Both the position numbers and the translations under genes were made by a program. A stretch of DNA of 64,000 nt, from positions 620,001 through 684,000 of the forward strand of contig CAWAQA010000005.1 of assembly GCA_963784065.1 (NCBI GenBank), given 5' to 3'. Numbering within the stretch: position 1 is the first letter of the stretch; every line of letters starts with the position of its first letter. The stretch comes from CAWAQA01 sp963784065. Its GTDB lineage: Bacteria; Acidobacteriota; Vicinamibacteria; Vicinamibacterales; UBA2999. Under the pieces are notes generated by a model. The model was not told the origin of the DNA. It worked only from the letters and a program-made list of their open reading frames with translations, and ran no database searches. Below are positions 41,416-53,017 of the stretch, piece by piece.

Positions 41416-44274
41416 TCAACTGATCGGATCGCCCGCCGCCGGCTTCGACACGAACTGTGACGCGTGAATCGCGATGCGCACCGGCTGCTGACGCGTGATG
41501 CCGGCCATGTGCGCGGCGTTGCGGCCCCACACCAGACCATTGAGATCCATCCCGGCGGGTGGGCCCGTGCTCACCTTCAGATGCGTCCCGATTCCCGTGG
41601 GCGTTCCCTCGTCCAGGCCGAACCGCGGCTCGCCGGGCTGTTCCTGAATCACGATGTAGTAGCCAGGATTGAAGGCGCGCCGCCCGCCCGGCGGCACCGT
41701 GTCACCGATGACTTCGTGCGCCGTGAGATCGAACCCGAAGAACGAGACGTCCGGTGGCATCGCGCCCCGGAACGACGGATACACCTCGTCGGCGCGGGTC
41801 GCCACTCGGCTTGCGTACGCCGTTGACCATGACCGCTTTGATCGCGTAGATGACCGCGGACGGATAGCGGCGCAGCAGCTCACTGCGCAGCAGCATCACG
41901 AACTGGTCGCGCGCCGGCGGTACCTGTCCGGCGCCGAGGACGCCCTCGCCCCACTCGTGCAACGGCTTTACGTCGGCGCGCGACGGGGCCGCTCCGCGGG
42001 TGTCCCAGAACCGATCGAAGCACGTGCCACGCTGGTCGGTCGGAAATCCCCGCCACAGGAGCTCGCGTCCCATCTCGAAGTTCAGCCCCACCATGTAGGC
42101 CTCGACGAAGCGGCGGTTGGTCTGCAGGCCGAGCACCGTGTTGGGAACGCACGGTTTCGAGGCCGGGCAGCAACAGCTCCTGCGACAGGTCGCGCAGCGG
42201 CTCGTACATCGGCTGGACGAACCTGGGCGCCGCCATGATGGTGTCGATGGCGACGGGCGCCGTGGGCTCGGTGCTGGCTGGTGGCGTGGCGTTGGGCCCG
42301 GTTGTGACGATCGCGCGCGCCAGCGCCACCAGCGCGCGTGCCGGTTCCATCTGGGTGACCAGCCCGTCGCGCACGTCTTTCATCGCCAGCGCCTGCGTGA
42401 CCGGCGGCGAGGACGCCGCGCGACCCGCATTGATGCGCGCGAGGTGCGTTCTGGCGGCCGCGCGAAAGCGCGTCGCGTCCGGCGTGTCGAAGGATTGCGG
42501 CATGCCGACGATGATCGACACCGGCACCTGCTGTCCCTCGGGCACGATCCGGAACGAGTTGGCGCCCATGCCGAGCTCCACGCTGCGGTCGGTCACCAGG
42601 TTGAAGGGAAGGATGGTGGACGGCAGCGGAATGCGCTGCCGTATGACGTCGACGGTCACCAGATCCCACCACGGGTTGCCCACGAACGCGGTGCTGGTGA
42701 TCGTGTTCAGCTTGGCAACCCACGTCACGTCGGCCGAACGGGCGCTTCCCTGCGTCGCGACGCGGCGGCTGATCGGACCGCGCTCGCGGCCGACGCGCCG
42801 CATCGCGGTGCTCGTCGCGCGAATGGGAAGGACGCTGGCGTTGAGGCTGGCGACGAGCGTCCGCGCGGCCGGAGCGTTGGCCGCGGCGGCGCGGATGCGC
42901 CCGAACGCCGGGGCGCCAAAGCGGACCGCAGCCTCATCCTTCAGCGTCTTCAAGTGGCGGGTATGCAGGCTGGTGCCGACGACGAGGCTGAGCTGCAGCT
43001 GGCGCACGCGCTGGTTGGCTCGCTGCAGGTCGGCCGCCTGATCCCAGGCGGATGCCATCAGCGCTTCCTGATGTTCCTGAACGACCCGCGTGCCGAACGC
43101 CGCCACGCTGCGATGCCGCGGATCGAGATTGATCTCGTCGAACCATGGCGCGCCGCCCGGCGTCACCGTCGTGCGCGCTGCGTGCCAGCGGCCGTACAAG
43201 CGGCGGCGCGAGCAGCGGATCGGCCTTCGGGTCGATTGCCTCCGCGATGCCTGGCGCGTTGACGATCTTGACCAGTTCGGTTTGAAACGCCGCGGGTGCC
43301 GGCGGCACCGGAGTCGATGGGCCGGTGGTGAGCGGTCGCAGCGCGCCCTCGAGCTCCAGCGTCGTGCCGCGGGGAATCCCCGGCACCGGGAAGCCTGGCT
43401 GGCTGATGTCGATGGGCCGCTTGCCGAGCCCCGGCGGTACCGGTCGCGGCTTCAAGAGGAGAACCAGCGATTCGAAATCGCCGCCTTCGCCGGTGCGGAA
43501 TCTCCAGTGGTGATAGACCGGGAGCGTGACCGTCGTGGACGGCGGCGCTGGCGGCCACGCCGGCTTCAACCCGCTGGGGTTGGTCAGCTCGCTTTCCGTG
43601 ATCTCCAGGCCGAGCCCGGCCTTGCGTCCCACCTCGAACGTCGGCACGACGCACGCGATGTAGTCGGTGTTCGGCGTCAGCAGGCGCGGGCACAACAGGC
43701 GCGACAGCGAGAGCTCGGGAGTCCCGAGCGTGGTGCGCAGCTGCTCGACGCCCGCGTCGGCGGCGCTCGCCGCCTGCCCATGCGCCCACAACCAGGATTC
43801 GCCCAGGTCGGGCAACTCCTCGGCGAACTGCGCCGGCGCAGCGATCTCGAGCGAAGGCAACGGCGCGTCGCTGGTGCTGCGCAGCGTCACGCCCACCTGC
43901 GCGCGGACGACCACCAGGCAGAGCCAGGGCCGCAGGCGCGCCGAGCCGTCGGCGCGCGCCGGGGTGAAGAGCCAGGGGAAGTCAGGACGATCGAACTCGA
44001 TCGCGGCAAAGTAGTTGGGCTCGAAATCGGCTGTGCCCGGCCGCGGATCCATGCGGACGATCTCGTGCTGATCGATGCCGATCACGTCGGCCGGCCCGCG
44101 CAGGCGCACGGTCAGCGGCACCGGCTGCGACGTGTTGACGGTCAGTCCCGCCGTGAGGTCGATCGCTGCCCGCTGGCCCGGGCCCAGCGTCTCGACGACG
44201 CCGATGGCGGCGGCGGCGCCTTGCCGCACCCACGGGAAGAAGACAACGTTGGCGTTTGGAGGATCAGCGGCCAT
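41416..44274 (-). CDS. Giant-operon protein C: ~950-residue conserved protein (three indels)
   Basis: Start ATG 44274, 12 nt after the stop of gene B. Blocks: VVFFPWVRQGAAAAIGV, DFEPNYFAAIEFDRPDFPWL, FTPARADGSARLRPWLCLVV, ELPDLGESWLWAHGQ and SRLLCPRLLTPNTDYIACVV. After a break near 43190: GRWHAARTTVTPGGAPWFDE and LNLDPRHR-like text. After a break near 42150: LQTNRRFVEAYMVGLNFEMG and RELLWRGFPTDQRGTCFDRF. After a break near 41820: VYPSFRGAMPPDVSFFGFDL and PGYYIVIQEQPGEPRFGLDE, ending at 41416. The GLNxEMxRELLWRxxPTDQRG block is a strong family mark in uncharacterised proteins. No signal peptide. Role unknown. Confidence 0.75.
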
Positions 44275-44286
44275 CTCGTTCGAGCC

Positions 44287-47200
44287 TCATCGAGGAAGCA
44301 GTTCGTGCAGCGGCACGAGCTGCCACGGCGCGCTGCCCACTGACGCGCCACGATTGAGCGCGGCCATCGCCGCGCGCGTTTCAGTCCAGGTCGCGGCGGC
44401 GTCCGGCGCCGGGGTCACGGTTCCGGTGTCCGCGACCGACGCGATCACCCAGGCTGCCGTCGTGGAGCGTGGCGGCCTTCGGCGCTGCGGCGTCACGGAA
44501 GCGCCCGAGCCCGAGGGCGCGAATCGGCGCCTGTGCGACCGCGCTCAGACGGGCCTGTTCCATGAGCCGAGAGGCGCTGAGCACATACTTGTCCGGCGCC
44601 TTGGACGACTGCCCCGCCGCATCGATCACGAACGACTCGTACTCCAGCGGCGCCGCCACGGTCTGCAGCTCGTCGAACACGACCCTGTCGCTGCCGAAAA
44701 TCACGCCAGCTTCCATCTCCTCGAACGAGGGGCTGGCGAGCTTTTCGTCGTCGGACATCGCGAAGAACTGCGCCGGCACGAACTGATCGCTGACCGTGCC
44801 GGTCTGCTGTGGCTGCCCGTTCAGCGTGGCCGTCACCTTGAACCTGCGGTCGCCGGCTACCGGCGCGCCCCCGAAGGTGTCGATGTCGCGCGCCGCGTTG
44901 AGCGGGACCACCGACTGCTTGACCATCAGGTTGCCGAGCGGGTCGAGCACCAGCGTGGTGCCCGGCCGCAGCGCGCGCAGCGTCACGCCGTGCTGCCGGT
45001 TCACGGCGCCGAGCGTGCTCCAGCTCTCGGCGGTCGCGAGGGCGCGCTTGAGCTCGGCCAGCACGTCGACGGCGGGCGGCAGCGGCGGCTTCTCGCCCTC
45101 GATGAGCGTCTTGTCGAAGCGCACCGAGAAGTCGCACCAGAAGATCTCGAACGATGCCTTTCCGGCGACGCGCAGCGGGCGCGGCCCTTCCAGCTCGCCG
45201 GCCAGCGACACCTTGAACAGGTTGCGTGAGCCGCGTTTCAGCTGGATCGACGCGTGGAAGTCGGCGATGAAGTGGAACGGCGCGAGCTGGATGAGCACGT
45301 CGAAGCCCACGTCGCCCTCGACGCTGAATCCATAGGCCTCGGCGTACAGCTGCGCACGCGCGCCGAATTGAATGGTGTTCGACGTGATGGCGAAATAGGC
45401 GGCGCAGGTGAGGCGCGGATTCTTGCCGGCGGAGAGCGCGATCGTGATCCGCTCGAGCGCCGGCATGCCGGTCGGCGGCGCGAAGCGCGGGTTGAGGCCG
45501 CCCACCGCGAGCGCGAAGCCGGCGCCCGGTCCGGAGGTCCACCGCGCGCGCAGCGCCATGCCGCCGGTGAGCACGAACTTGTGCGCCAGCCGCGAATCGA
45601 CCAGCACGGCGTCGATCGAGGCCGTGCCCTGATCGAAATCGATGAGGCCGAACGCATCGAGGTTAAGCCGCACCAGGGCGTTGTCGCGCGAGGGAAGCAT
45701 GGAGCTGACACGGCCCAGCACGATCAGCCGGCGGCGCGCGCCGAACTCGAAGATCAGGCCGAGCTCGAGCAGGACCAGCGTGGGCGAGAACCAGCCGATC
45801 TTGGCGAGCAGGCCGAACAGATAGCTGCCGCCGCGGGCGGGAAAGATCGTGGCGAGGTTGCGCACGATCTCGGGCGCATTGCGAATCGGATCCCGGGGGA
45901 ACAGCAGCGTGCCGAGCGTGTTGTTCTTCAGCCCCTCCCGCATCGCGTCTTCGCTGAAGGTGCGGTTGATGCCGATCATCCCGCCGATGCCCTGCAGCGT
46001 TAACCCCATGCCGAGCGGAATGGCCCGGAAGTCTTCGGCCGTGATGAACACCAGCAGCGAGTAGCCCTTGCTGCCGTCGGGGAGCCGCGTCCCAATCAGC
46101 CCGAAGGCCTTGACGGTGATGCGCTCGTGAATCGTGAGCTGCATCACGCCGGCGTAGAGCCCCTGTGCGGAGTCGTGGAACAGGAAGCCGCCGCCGGTGA
46201 CGACGCCTTTCGAGTCGATCGCGAGCCCGACGCCCTCCGGCAGCTTCGGGCCGACGTCCAGATCGAGGAACCCCATGTTGGCCGTGGCCGGGTCGTCGGG
46301 CAGCCTCATGCCCAGGCGGACGCCGATGCGATCGACCCGTGCCAGCACCGGCCCGAGCTTTGTACTGAGCGAGCTCGCTGCTTCGATGAGATACGTGCGA
46401 TCGTCGGACGGACCTTCCAGGCCGACGCGCAGCTGGACGTCGTGGATGGTCAGGAAGGAGAGCGACTTGCCGATCGGGATCCGCACCGAGACGCCGGGGC
46501 CGGTGGACTCCGGCCTCGGCAGCGGCGGCAGCGGCGGCGGGACCAGCGGCTCCACCAGGTGGAGGCAGTGCCGCGGCCGTGGCGGCAGGCGCGCCGGCCG
46601 CGCCCACGGAGGGCGCCTGTCCTTCGAGGAACACGCCGCGGGTGCTGCTGAGACCCACGGCGAAGTCGAAGCCCACGCGCAAGCCGTCCCCGGGAATCAG
46701 CCGATCGAGAAAGCCATCGAAGACCTTGCCGACCGACAGCACACCGTCGCGGACGATCGTCTTGATCGTGCATTCCGGCTCGGTGAGCGTGACCTCGAAT
46801 CTCAGAAGGCCGACCGATATGCCCGTGTCCTTCGCGAACGTCAGGTGGAACGCCTTCTTCGTGACCGGATCCGGCCGCGCCTCGAACGCGATGCCGCCGC
46901 GAAAGTCGCTGCCGACAGCGGGCCCGTCGATCTCGAATCCCTTGTTGGGGCCGACGAGGAAGCTCACCGTGCTGGTGGTGATCATCTGGCCGCTGAGATG
47001 CCAGGGTTCGCTGACTTCGCCGTCCAGCTCGTAGCCGCCGCCGAGCGACACGAACAGGCCCGGTCCGCCTTGTGTTCGCGGCAGGAAGGCGAGCGACGTG
47101 AGCGACGTACCCGTGAGGGGTACGTCTCCCGTAATCGGGCCCTTGTGCGTGCCGGCAAACTTGAGCGTGAGCGTCCGTGCGAGCGCCCGGTCCACCGCTG

Positions 47201-47894
47201 TCGGCGTGTCGCTGCCGGGCACGCCGGGGACGAGGTCCCAGCCGTAGAGGACGTCGTCGGACTTCGGAATCGGCAGGTTGATGACCGGAAGCTTCAGCCC
47301 GTATGCCGTCAGCGCGGCAAAGGCGAGCAGCGTGCGATCGGAGATCCGCCGTACGGACTCTTCATCGTCGAAATTGCTCTGGTTGAACACGTCGCACGGA
47401 TGGCAGACGAACTCGAACAGGCTGCGTAGCGCGCGCAGCAGGCCGGTGAAGCCGCCGAACTCGCCGCCGTAGGTCGAGCTGAAGTCTTCTGCGAAGCTGG
47501 TGGCCTGCAGGACGTAGTAGAGGCGCGGCGCGCGCAGCCGGACGAAGTTGAGCGCCAGCAGGTCCAGCAGGTCGCGAAAGACTTCATCCGCGATCGCGGA
47601 CTCGTCGAGGTCCAGAGCGTCCACGAAGGATCGCAGCGTGTTGACGCAGGCGCGCACGTCCTGAACGGCCGCAAACAACGCTTCGAGGTCGGGATCCGCG
47701 GAGTCGCGGTACGCCTTCGCGCTGGCGAGCCCGGCCGGCGGAAACTCCGGCGGCGCCGACCCGGTGAACGGGTTGCCGCCGAGGTCGGCGATGATCGCCT
47801 GGCGCGTGTCCTCGCCGGTCAGGAGGTCCTGCGCATCCTCGAGCAGATCGACCAGCCACCCGAGCAGCGTTTGTAACAACGACTTCTGGACCAT
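44287..47894 (-). CDS. Giant-operon protein B: DUF6603 domain protein (~1,200 residues, two indels)
   Basis: Start ATG 47894, 35 nt after gene A ends. Residues 1-430 carry a helical N-terminus (LLQTLLGWLVDLLEDAQDLL) then amphipathic strands (GLFVSLGGGYELDGEVSEPW, VSFLVGPNKGFEIDGPAVGS). A Pro-rich linker (LVPPPLPPLPRPEST) contains the first break near 46545. The C-terminal ~600 residues are DUF6603: VGLAIDSKGVVTGGGFLFHD, YSLLVFITAEDFRAIPLGMG, LQGIGGMIGINRTFSEDAMR, FALAVGGLNPRFAPPTGMPA and ASFEIFWCDFSVRFDKTLIE. A second break near 44470 hides the end VPLHELLPR. DUF6603 is beta-rich and uncharacterised. No export signal. Confidence 0.8.
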
Positions 47895-47929
47895 AGCTCG
47901 CTTCTCGCGCGGTGTGGACCGTTGGCAGG

Positions 47930-50756
47930 TTAGACGGGCGCAGGGGTCGTGACGCGCGGCTCGTCGGCGCTGATTGTCTGCAGCGACAACTGTTCCGGAC
48001 GTACGGCCCCGGGTGTGTCGAGCGCCGCCGCGTGGACCACGAACACGTCCGGCTTCAGCACGGCGCTGCCGACGTCTTCAGGGAGCCTCGCGGCTGTGTA
48101 CATCTCGTGGATCGCGTGCAGCACGGCGCCGCGCTGCTCGAAGCGCACGAGCGCCGAAGGCGCTGCGGAACAGGATCTGCCGCGAATTGCGCAGCGTCTC
48201 CACGGCGCGCTGATGGCGGGCGACCGCGGCCTGGTAGCCTTCGAGGGCGCGTGGCGCGTTGATCTCCGTGAGCATCGCTTCGGCGTCCACCTCGATGTCG
48301 AGCGGACGAATGGCGGGAGGGCGCGCCGCGTCGGGCCGGACGTCGAAGATCGGTTCCACGCGCCACGACCAGTCGGGCAGTTGCGCCGGATTGATGACGC
48401 TGCCCTTCGGCCAGCCGTAGGTCGGAACCATCGTCGGCTGGATCTTGAGCCTGGAGCGGAGGGCGCGCGGGATGTCCTTTTCGCTCTTGCCCGCCGGAAG
48501 CAGCACGGGGTTCGACGGCTTGACGTCCCAGCCGAGACGCTCGGCGCCGACGTTGGCGCGGACGATGCTGTGCGCGATGCTCAGGCTGCGGTCGACCGTG
48601 GTGATGTACGAGGGCATCACGTTCTTGAAGCCGCTGTTGGTGAACTGTACGAAGCGGGCAGGCTCGGGGTTGCCCTTCGTCCAGTAACTCATCACGGTGC
48701 TGGCGCTGTAGTGCACGTCGCCGGAGAGCAGGACGACCTGGCGATAGGGTTCGAGGCGCCTGAGCAGCGCTTCCAGCGTCTTCGGGTCGAACGCCCACGC
48801 CTCGATCGCGTCCGGGTTCGTCCCCATCATGCCCCGCGCGCCGGAACGGAGACCCGGCTGCAGCTTCTTGTTGTAGTCCTTGATGTCGAACGCACGAAAT
48901 GCGGCGGGGGCCACGAACTCGTCGAGGAGCGGCGGCCCGATCACCTGCAGAGGCGCGATGACGAACAGCACCTGCTTGCCGTCGGTAAACGGGCCCGCGG
49001 GAATCTGCTCCGTCTGCACTGTGTTCTCGGTCCGATCGAGGCTGCCGGCGACGTTCCCCGGCGGGCCGTTGCGCGAGAGGAAGCTGCGGCGTGTCCGGTT
49101 GTCGAGCGCCACGGCCAGGTGTTTCGGCCCGGGCACCGAGAAGTGCCACGTGATCGTCGGGTTCACGGCGGAGACGCTGCCATCCACGTCGGGGACGCCG
49201 CGAAGCTGGAAGCCGAGCAGCGTGTCGATGTCGTTGGCGGCGGTCACGTTGGGGCCGGGGGTCTCGGGGGCGAACAGCTGTTCGATCCGCTGCAGGAGCC
49301 GCTTGTAGTCGTCCGTCTCGTACTTCAACGGGTCGTTGCCCCAGTCCTGGAACAACGCATAGCTGACGAGCGCGTTGCGGACCATCGTCGTGCCGAGCGA
49401 GGTGACGTACACCCGGTCGTACCACATCGGGTTGAGATTCCAGTCGTCGGTCACGTCGTGATCGTCGAACATCATGTAGGTCGGGATGTTGGCGAGGACG
49501 CGGCGCACCTTGGCCAGGCCGCTCTCGAAGCGTGTCAACCGGTCGCGATCGTCCTGCAGCCCCTTCCTGCGCTCCGCGACGTGCTCCTTGTAGTCCGCTT
49601 CCTTCTTTTCCGGCGTGCGCTTGTCGTTGCGCCTGGGCTCGAGATACGCGTGGTACTTCTGGAAGGGCGACAACTCGTTCTCGTGCTCGCGTGCTTCCTT
49701 GCCTCCGACCGGCGCGTCGAGAAACGTCGGGATGCGGTCCGGCCAGGGGGGAACCTCGGGCATCACCTGGTCGACGGTGGGGAGATCGAGCGCGGGCACC
49801 GCGCCGGCCGTGCGCGGCCAGCAGGCGTCGCTCCACACGGAGAGGTACATCGCGGCAAACTCGCCGAGCGAGTACAGATGAGCCCAACCGTCAACGGTCG
49901 TCATCTGCGCGTCGACCGTTGTCAGCAGGAAGCGTCGCCCGGCCGGGAAGTACGCGTGATCGGCCGGCAGCGAGAAATCGTTCGCGTTGCCGGTCGTGCG
50001 GGTCACGCTGGCCTTGTAGTCGTCGAAGCCCGCCGGCGTAACACCGTCCTTCTTCTTCCGCACGTTGTCGACAGGAAGGTGTTCGAGCGCCTCGCCGGTC
50101 GCCGCGGACGTGCCAATCAGCGTCTTGCCCAGGTCGATCAGCGCGCGCAGCTGCACCGGGCTCACGTCGTCGGCGTAGATCTGGTCGCCGCCAAGGAACA
50201 ACTGGTGCGGCCGTTTCAGCGGATCCTTGTACGAATACGTCTCGTTGTCCCGCATCAGATCGTCGATCCAGACCATCGCGTCCGGATGGTCGTTGTACGG
50301 GCGGCGGCACGACCCGAACAGGACGCGCAGGTTGGTGATGTCTTGCGGCGGCAGCGCGAAGCTCGGGAGGAAGTTCTCTTCGAAGCCGAGCGGCTCGAGC
50401 TGTTTGCCAGCCACCTGGCCCGTCGTCAACAGGCCCAGCGTCTTCAGCGTCTTCGTTTCGGTGGCCGTCGTGATGGAGATGTCGTACGAGTAGGCGCGCC
50501 CCGGCTGCAGCACGCGCGGCGACGTCGTCGGAATCTTGATTGTGGCCAGCGCGATGTGGAGTTGTTTGCCGACGCGCAGCGTGCGCGTCCCGGGCGGCTC
50601 GGCGCTGAGGAACACGCCGCCGCTGCCGGCGGTGACACGGCCTTCCCACAGCGTGAGCGTGACGGTGGCCGATTCACGGAGCGCCACCCACACCGACACC
50701 AGCGTCGGCTCGACCCTCCGGAGAATCGGACCAGCTAACAGGAGTGGTAAATCCAC
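47930..50756 (-). CDS. Giant-operon protein A: PhoD-like metallophosphoesterase (~940 residues, one indel)
   Basis: Start GTG 50756 with GGAGG 8 nt upstream. The PhoD-type two-metal site is complete: RVLFGSCRRP (about 144-153), LFLGGDQIYADDV (about 186-198), TYMMFDDHDVTDDWNL and VVLLSGDVHYSASTVMSYW. PhoD enzymes are calcium/iron phosphodiesterases, usually Tat-exported; this one has no Tat or Sec signal and is much longer, with an N-terminal beta domain of about 140 residues and a C-terminal extension. A break near 48160 moves the end to 47930 (FEQRGAVLHAIHEMYTAARL, then DEPRVTTPAPV). Encoded first among the giant genes, so it is presumably the catalytic subunit; substrate unknown. Confidence 0.82.
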
Positions 50757-50768
50757 GAAACCGGCCTC

Positions 50769-51592
50769 CTACACTCGCACGCCGATCGTCAGCCAGTATT
50801 CGCGCGGCACACAGATGCCGAGCTCCGTGGGGAAGCCCGCGTGAAACGCAATGAAGTCGTCGCGCAGCGCGGCGCGTCGCTCCGGCGTCGAGGGCGGCGG
50901 CAAGCGATCGCGTGGGACCGTAACCCTTCGAGAACGTCTCCCAGGCCGCCTCGCCGCTCGGCTCGCGGTAGTAGGACGTCCCCTTCTCGAATCGGAGCTG
51001 GAACGCGCTCGCCAAGCAACTCCCGGATGCGTTCGGTTCGGCCCCATTCGAACGGTGAGCGCGGCGCCGGGCTCGGCGGCGGAGGCATGTACCTCTTCAT
51101 CACTTCGAACATCTTGAACAGGTTGCTGTCCGACAGCCAGGTGGTGAGCGCGATCCGGCCTCCCGGGCGAACGACCCGGGCGAGTTCCCGGGCTGCGGCT
51201 TCGGGGCGGCTGGCGAACATGACGCCGCACGTGGAGACGACAGCGTCAAACGCGCCGTTCTCGAAAGGGAGCTGTTCGGCATCTCCGAGCTGGTACTCGA
51301 TCGGCAGTCCGTCCGCTTCGGCGTTGGCTCGTGCCGCCTCGAGCAGGTCACCGGCGATGTCAACGCCGATCACGGTGGCGCCGCGCCGCGCGACGACGCG
51401 CGAGGTCCACCCCGTCCCGGTCGAGAGATCGAGGATCCGCTCGCCGGGCTGAGGATTCAGGCGCAGGACGCAGTGCTCGATGGAATCTGCGATTCCCCGG
51501 CTGATCTGGTCATAGTCCTTGCCTCCCGCGCTCCAGACTGCCGCAGGCCGCTCGTTGTGCGGCTGGACCTTTCCATCCAACGTTGCCGTCAT
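50769..51592 (-). CDS. Class I SAM-dependent methyltransferase (two indels)
   Basis: About 270 residues. SAM-binding motif I is ILDLSTGTGWTSRVVARRGA, followed by GVDIAGDLLEAARANAEADG, DAEQLPFENGAFDAVVSTCG and a post-motif RVVRPGGRIALTTW, the UbiE/Methyltransf_11 pattern. Breaks near 51020 and 50910 move the reading to SAFQLRFEKGTSYYREPSGE and then RRAALRDDFIAFHAGFPTEL, ending YWLTIGVRV at 50769. The stop lies 12 nt upstream of the PhoD-like gene, so it may head the same transcript. Substrate unknown. Confidence 0.83.
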
Positions 51593-51766
51593 CGTTACCC
51601 TCCTTGGCTCCGTACTCTGGGATATCGAAAACGGGCAGGAAAAGACGACAGGCGTCGGGATGGACGCTGAAAATTTCGGAAGGCGGCCGAAAGTCGCTGA
51701 GCGCGAGCGATTCCGCGGGGTGTCAGCGACGATTGAGAACGTGGGGGGCGACCGGGGAAGGCGAGC

Positions 51767-51810
51767 TCGCGAAGCAGCGCCTCTCGTTGGTGCGAGGCGC
51801 CGCTTCGCGA
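51767..51810. terminator. Strong hairpin downstream of the YVTN gene
   Basis: TCGCGAAGCAGCGCCTC and GAGGCGCCGCTTCGCGA pair over 17 nt with one mismatch and a 10-nt loop, 21 nt past the stop of the gene ending at 51831. No long T run follows, so it may also protect mRNA ends. Confidence 0.6.
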
Positions 51811-51830
51811 AGGAATGCGACCGTCTGACG

Positions 51831-52889
51831 TTAGTTCGTGGCAGTCCTCGAGGGGATCACCATCGTGTGGTTGCGCTTCGGCACCTGTCCCACCTTGATT
51901 CTGGCCACTTCTTTCATCGAGGGAACATCGACGACCAATGTGTGGTTCCCCACCGGGTCGGCTACATAGGCCCTCTTGCCGTCAGGCGTGAGTGTCACCC
52001 AGGCGGCGCCCTTCCCGCTCAGATTGGCTGTTCCCACGAGCTTCATGTCGGGGAGCGAGTACGAGTAGAGCGCATTGTTCAGCCGGCTGCAGACCACGAG
52101 GAGCTTCTGATCCTCGGTGACGGCCAGGCCGTGAGACGCAGCTGAGCCCGTCAGGAGGGGAACTCTCCCGGCCGCCAGCTTCGGGAGCGCGATCCGGCTG
52201 ACTTCCTTGCGCGTCTTGAAATCCACGACCACGACCCCGTTGAATTCGCCGACCTGAACGAACAGCTTGTCGGTCGAGCCGTCGGCATTCTTGGATATCG
52301 TCATCGGACGGATGCCGTGCCCAAGCACGATATTCCACGCCGGCGTGTCGGTCTGCGCATCGAGGACGCTCACATGCCCTTCGCCGCCGGCCTCGCCGGC
52401 GACCACGTGCTTGCCGTCCGGGGTGACATAGAGGTTGTGCACGGGCCCTTCCGTGCGGATGCTCTTGACCTTGGTCAGCGAGCCGGTATCAATGACATCC
52501 GCGACGCCCGGGTTGTTCCCGACCGCCTCCCTGATCCCTACGTAGACTTTCCGCCCATCAGGAGTGATGGAAACGTTGTTGGGGCGGCCCGAGAGCGGGA
52601 TCTTCTTGATCACCTGCCGCGTCCTCGCGTCGGCCACGTCCAACGTGTCGTCAGCCTCGTTGCTGGCGTAGATCCGGGTTCCATCGGGGGACGCCGTGAC
52701 CCCATGGGCCGCCTCGATGCCCGGGATCTCGCCCACGACGGTGTTGGTGACAGGGTCAATGATGTGGATCCGGTCCCCGGCGGCATTGCTCTGGAGGATG
52801 CGAACCTGGCCGGGGCCCTGGGCCGCCAACGGCAGCGTAAGGAGCACGATCGCCAGAGGCGTCAGACAGCGCTGAACAGTTGTCATCAT
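51831..52889 (-). CDS. Secreted YVTN-family beta-propeller protein
   Basis: 352 residues starting at tandem ATGs (52889/52886). Signal peptide ends PLAAQG. Repeats of the YVTN type: IIDPVTNTVVGEIPGIE, GVTASPDGTRIYASNEADDT, NVSITPDGRKVYVGIRE, NLYVTPDGKHVVAGEAGGEG, WVTLTPDGKRAYVADPVGNH. About seven blades are visible. Such periplasmic propellers are protein or ligand scaffolds and often partner with c-type cytochromes or quinoproteins. The cytochrome-like gene lies 128 nt upstream on the same strand, as is common in Acidobacteriota. Frame intact. Confidence 0.87.
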   Translation of the reverse strand: MMTTVQRCLTPLAIVLLTLPLAAQGPGQVRILQSNAAGDRIHIIDPVTNTVVGEIPGIEAAHGVTASPDGTRIYASNEADDTLDVADARTRQVIKKIPLSGRPNNVSITPDGRKVYVGIREAVGNNPGVADVIDTGSLTKVKSIRTEGPVHNLYVTPDGKHVVAGEAGGEGHVSVLDAQTDTPAWNIVLGHGIRPMTISKNADGSTDKLFVQVGEFNGVVVVDFKTRKEVSRIALPKLAAGRVPLLTGSAASHGLAVTEDQKLLVVCSRLNNALYSYSLPDMKLVGTANLSGKGAAWVTLTPDGKRAYVADPVGNHTLVVDVPSMKEVARIKVGQVPKRNHTMVIPSRTATN

Positions 52890-53017
52890 CAGGTCCTCGC
52901 AAAAAACGGGTCAATGTATACCCTTGCGATGCGGCAGTCTTGCATCGGCCCCGAAACACCCCGACACTCAATCCCGCGCAAGCTACAAACCGTCACTGAC
53001 CGAGGCGTGGCGTACTG

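Noticed and set aside
34869..50756. Contractile injection system or prophage tail
   Set aside because: Large proteins in one operon suggested it, but no sheath, tube, spike, baseplate, tape-measure or AAA+ ATPase marks could be found, and the PhoD-like and DUF6603 genes do not belong to those systems.
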